From: Actinospica robiniae DSM 44927
GTDB lineage: Bacteria; Actinomycetota; Actinomycetes; Streptomycetales; Catenulisporaceae
Direction: 5' to 3'
NCBI RefSeq assembly: GCF_000504285.1
Contig: NZ_KI632511.1
Span: forward strand, 1-64,000
DNA: 64,000 nucleotides
Below are positions 62,074 to 64,000 of the stretch, piece after piece (position 1 is the stretch's first letter; every line of letters begins with the position of its first letter). Under the pieces are notes generated by a model that searched no databases, was not told the DNA's origin, and saw only the letters and a list, made by a program, of their open reading frames with translations. The translations under genes and the position numbers were made by a program.

Positions 62074-64000
62074 CTAGAAGACTGCGGCCAAGTACGCTGC
62101 AGTGCGGCTGTCCCGCGTACCAGCGACGTCCGCGGGCGTGCCGGCGGCGACGATCCGGCCTCCGTCGTCGCCGGCTCCAGGCCCGAGGTCGATCACCCAG
62201 TCGGTCTGCGCCACGACACGCATATCGTGCTCGACGATGACGACCGTGTTGCCCGCGTCCACCAGTCCTTGCAGGTGACGCATCAGCCGGTCCGTATCGG
62301 CGGGATGCAGGCCCGCGGTCGGTTCGTCGAGGATGTAGAGCGTGTCGCCTCGCTGAGCGCGTTGCAGTTCCGTGGCCAGTTTGACGCGTTGTGCCTCGCC
62401 GCCGGACAACTCGGTCGCCGGCTGGCCCAGCCGGAGGTATCCGAGCCCGACATCACGCAGCACGGTCAGCGAGCGCATGACGCTCGCTTCCTGGGCGAAG
62501 AAATCGCAGGCTTCGTCGATACTCGACGCTAGAACCTGGGCGATGTCGCGGCCGTTCCATTCGATCTCAAGCGTGGCAGCGTTATAGCGGCTGCCGTGGC
62601 ACGTCGAGCAAGGCGCGTAGACGCTCGGCAGGAACAGCAGTTCGACCGTCACGAAGCCCTCACCTTCACAGGTGGGGCAGCGTCCCTGGGCGACGTTGAA
62701 CGAGAATCTGCCGACGCCGTAGCGGCGCTGGCGGGCCTTGGGCGTGTCGGCGAAGAGCTTGCGCACGTGATCGAAGAGGCCGCTGTAGGTCGCCACGTTG
62801 GAGCGCGGTGTGCGTCCGATCGGCTTCTGGTCCACGCGCACGACGCGTCGCACGTTTCCGAGGCCGCCAACGATGTGTCCCTCGGCGGTCTCCGAGGTCG
62901 GCGCGAGCAGCGGATCCGCGTCGTCGTCCGGTCCAGCGTCCGAATCGTCGAGCGGACGGCCCAGGTGCCCGGCCACGAGTTCCGGAAGCGCCTGGCTCAC
63001 CAGGCTCGACTTCCCCGACCCGGAAACGCCGGTCACCGCTGTGAGACAAGCGAATGGGAACGCGACGTCGAGGCCGCGCAGGTTGTTGCGCGTGACGCCC
63101 TCGAGACGCAGCCATTCCCGCTGCCGCCGTGGCTCGCGCCGGACGACGGTGCCGGCCTGCGCGAACAGGTAGCGGCGAGTGGCGGAGGCCTCGACGTCGG
63201 CGAGCCCGGCGGGTGGCCCACTGTACAGCACCTCACCGCCCGCCTCTCCCGCCGCCGGCCCGATGTCGACCAACCAGTCCGCGGCCCTGACCACGTCCAT
63301 CGCATGTTCGACGACGAACACTGAGTTGCCGCTGTCCTTCAGGCCTTGGAGGATCACGAGCAGCGCGTCACCGTCCGCCGGGTGCAGGCCGGCCGAGGGT
63401 TCGTCCAGAACGTATACGACGCCGAACAAACGCGAGGACAGCTGGCTGGCGAGGCGCAGGCGTTGCAGCTCGCCCGACGACAACGTCGGCGTGGCGCGAT
63501 CGAGCGAGAGATAGCCGAGTCCGAGATCGACGATCGGTTTGAGGCGTTCGAGCAGTTCCGCGGCCAGTCTCCTTGCGGCGACGCGCTTTTCGCCGCGGAG
63601 GTCCGATCCGTGTCGTGCACTCGGCCGGGTTTCGCTCGTCACGCGCTTGAGCAGGTCCGCCAGCTCGGACAACGGCAGCCGTGTCAGCTCGGAGATGTCA
63701 AGCCCTTCGAAGTTCACTGACAAGGCTTCCGGCTTCAGCCGCTTCCCACCGCATGCCGGGCAGTCGCCGCCAGTCATGAACTGGGCCACGCGCGCCTTCA
63801 TCTTCGTGCTCTTACTGTTGGCGAAGGTGTGCAGCACGTAGCGCTTGGCACCCGTGAACGTGCCCTGATAGCTCGGCTCCATGCCCTCCTTGATCGCCGC
63901 CCTCGTCTCTTTGGGCGTGAAGCCCGCGTAGACGGGCGCGGTCGGCTGCTCGTCAGTGAACAGAATCCAGTCGCGCTGCTTCTTCGGCAGGTCACGCCAC
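62074..64000 (-). CDS. uvrA: UvrA-family excinuclease ABC ATPase (5' end outside window)
   Basis: About 640 C-terminal residues are visible; the frame runs through the window edge (WRDLPKKQRDWILFTDEQP upstream of an internal ATG at 63882). Features in order: zinc module CPACGGKRLKPEAL, ABC signature LSSGELQRLRLASQL, Walker B VYVLDEPSAGLHP, second nucleotide-binding domain with Walker A GVSGSGKSSLVSQAL, zinc module CPTCEGEGFV to CSTCHGSRYN, signature LSGGEAQRVKLATEL and ILDEPTAGLHP. UvrA scans DNA for damage in nucleotide excision repair. This compact form resembles the UvrA paralogues linked to drug self-resistance rather than the main repair copy, but the missing N-terminus prevents a firm choice. 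Confidence 0.9.
   Translation of the reverse strand, partial: WRDLPKKQRDWILFTDEQPTAPVYAGFTPKETRAAIKEGMEPSYQGTFTGAKRYVLHTFANSKSTKMKARVAQFMTGGDCPACGGKRLKPEALSVNFEGLDISELTRLPLSELADLLKRVTSETRPSARHGSDLRGEKRVAARRLAAELLERLKPIVDLGLGYLSLDRATPTLSSGELQRLRLASQLSSRLFGVVYVLDEPSAGLHPADGDALLVILQGLKDSGNSVFVVEHAMDVVRAADWLVDIGPAAGEAGGEVLYSGPPAGLADVEASATRRYLFAQAGTVVRREPRRQREWLRLEGVTRNNLRGLDVAFPFACLTAVTGVSGSGKSSLVSQALPELVAGHLGRPLDDSDAGPDDDADPLLAPTSETAEGHIVGGLGNVRRVVRVDQKPIGRTPRSNVATYSGLFDHVRKLFADTPKARQRRYGVGRFSFNVAQGRCPTCEGEGFVTVELLFLPSVYAPCSTCHGSRYNAATLEIEWNGRDIAQVLASSIDEACDFFAQEASVMRSLTVLRDVGLGYLRLGQPATELSGGEAQRVKLATELQRAQRGDTLYILDEPTAGLHPADTDRLMRHLQGLVDAGNTVVIVEHDMRVVAQTDWVIDLGPGAGDDGGRIVAAGTPADVAGTRDSRTAAYLAAVF

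Overview
The window is chromosomal DNA of a high-GC Gram-positive actinomycete. Supporting signs are strong G/C third-position bias, frequent GTG starts, many 4-bp ATGA gene overlaps, and family markers typical of Actinomycetota: an NnaR-type nitrate regulator, a MacRS-like two-component pair, a c-di-AMP riboswitch before a LysM/transglycosylase gene, an ECF41 sigma factor with its carboxymuconolactone-decarboxylase partner, and an SPFH plus ribbon-helix-helix pair. The genus cannot be fixed from sequence alone. I see no rRNA, tRNA, CRISPR array, prophage or replication origin.

Architecture. Two diverged copies of a non-coding composite repeat (about 1.4 kb without insertions, bounded by long inverted ends that finish in GCGNNTTGATGATCGG) lie in opposite orientation at 1-4546 (left end outside the window) and 51169-55659. 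They flank about 46.6 kb of ordinary gene content. Each repeat carries large hairpins and repeated 30-bp modules. Each also carries an IS110-family element at the same AACGGGTGG target. An IS4-like element (1088-2693, 5-bp target duplication) splits a hairpin of the left copy. An IS256-family element (51626-53142, 8-bp target duplication) splits the right IS110. Both IS110 recombinase genes are broken. Their roughly 170-nt upstream segments, each ending in an intrinsic terminator, remain intact and are good candidates for IS110 bridge RNAs.

Genes between the repeats. 4.6-8.1 kb: macro-domain protein and GH2 beta-galactosidase. 8.2-11.4 kb: FAD monooxygenase divergent from a TetR regulator and a PhnZ-like HD oxygenase (two operators between), then a DsbA-like protein. 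11.5-17.3 kb: small membrane protein; HAD / acyl-CoA dehydrogenase / quinone oxidoreductase operon; TetR regulator with alpha/beta hydrolase. 17.5-21.3 kb: secreted GH16 glucanase under a LacI-type palindrome, Gfo/Idh/MocA oxidoreductase, IPT/TIG surface protein, flavin reductase. 21.4-26.4 kb: isochorismatase-like hydrolase, SPFH/RHH pair, Mn2+ riboswitch and TerC, anchored secreted protein, DinB-like protein. 26.5-32.1 kb: ADP-ribosylglycohydrolase divergent from a tyrosine phosphatase, secreted proteins, HD phosphohydrolase, PLP dehydratase, epoxide-hydrolase-like protein. 32.5-39.3 kb: c-di-AMP riboswitch with LysM/transglycosylase, methyltransferase, DUF779 / aldehyde dehydrogenase / AcoR-like regulator, APC permease.

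39.4-48.5 kb is a complete nitrate assimilation locus: NnaR divergent from nasA, a FAD reductase, nirB, nirD and narK, in which each junction of the five-gene operon overlaps. It should import nitrate, reduce it to nitrite and then ammonium. It is followed by the ECF41 sigma factor and its target CMD gene, a YjbQ protein and an SDR.

Right of the second composite repeat are a frameshifted membrane protein, an NmrA-like/MarR divergent pair, arylamine N-acetyltransferase, a UbiA prenyltransferase coupled to a 54-codon membrane ORF, a MacRS-like two-component system preceded by a 31-codon overlapping ORF, and a UvrA-family ABC ATPase that runs off the window.
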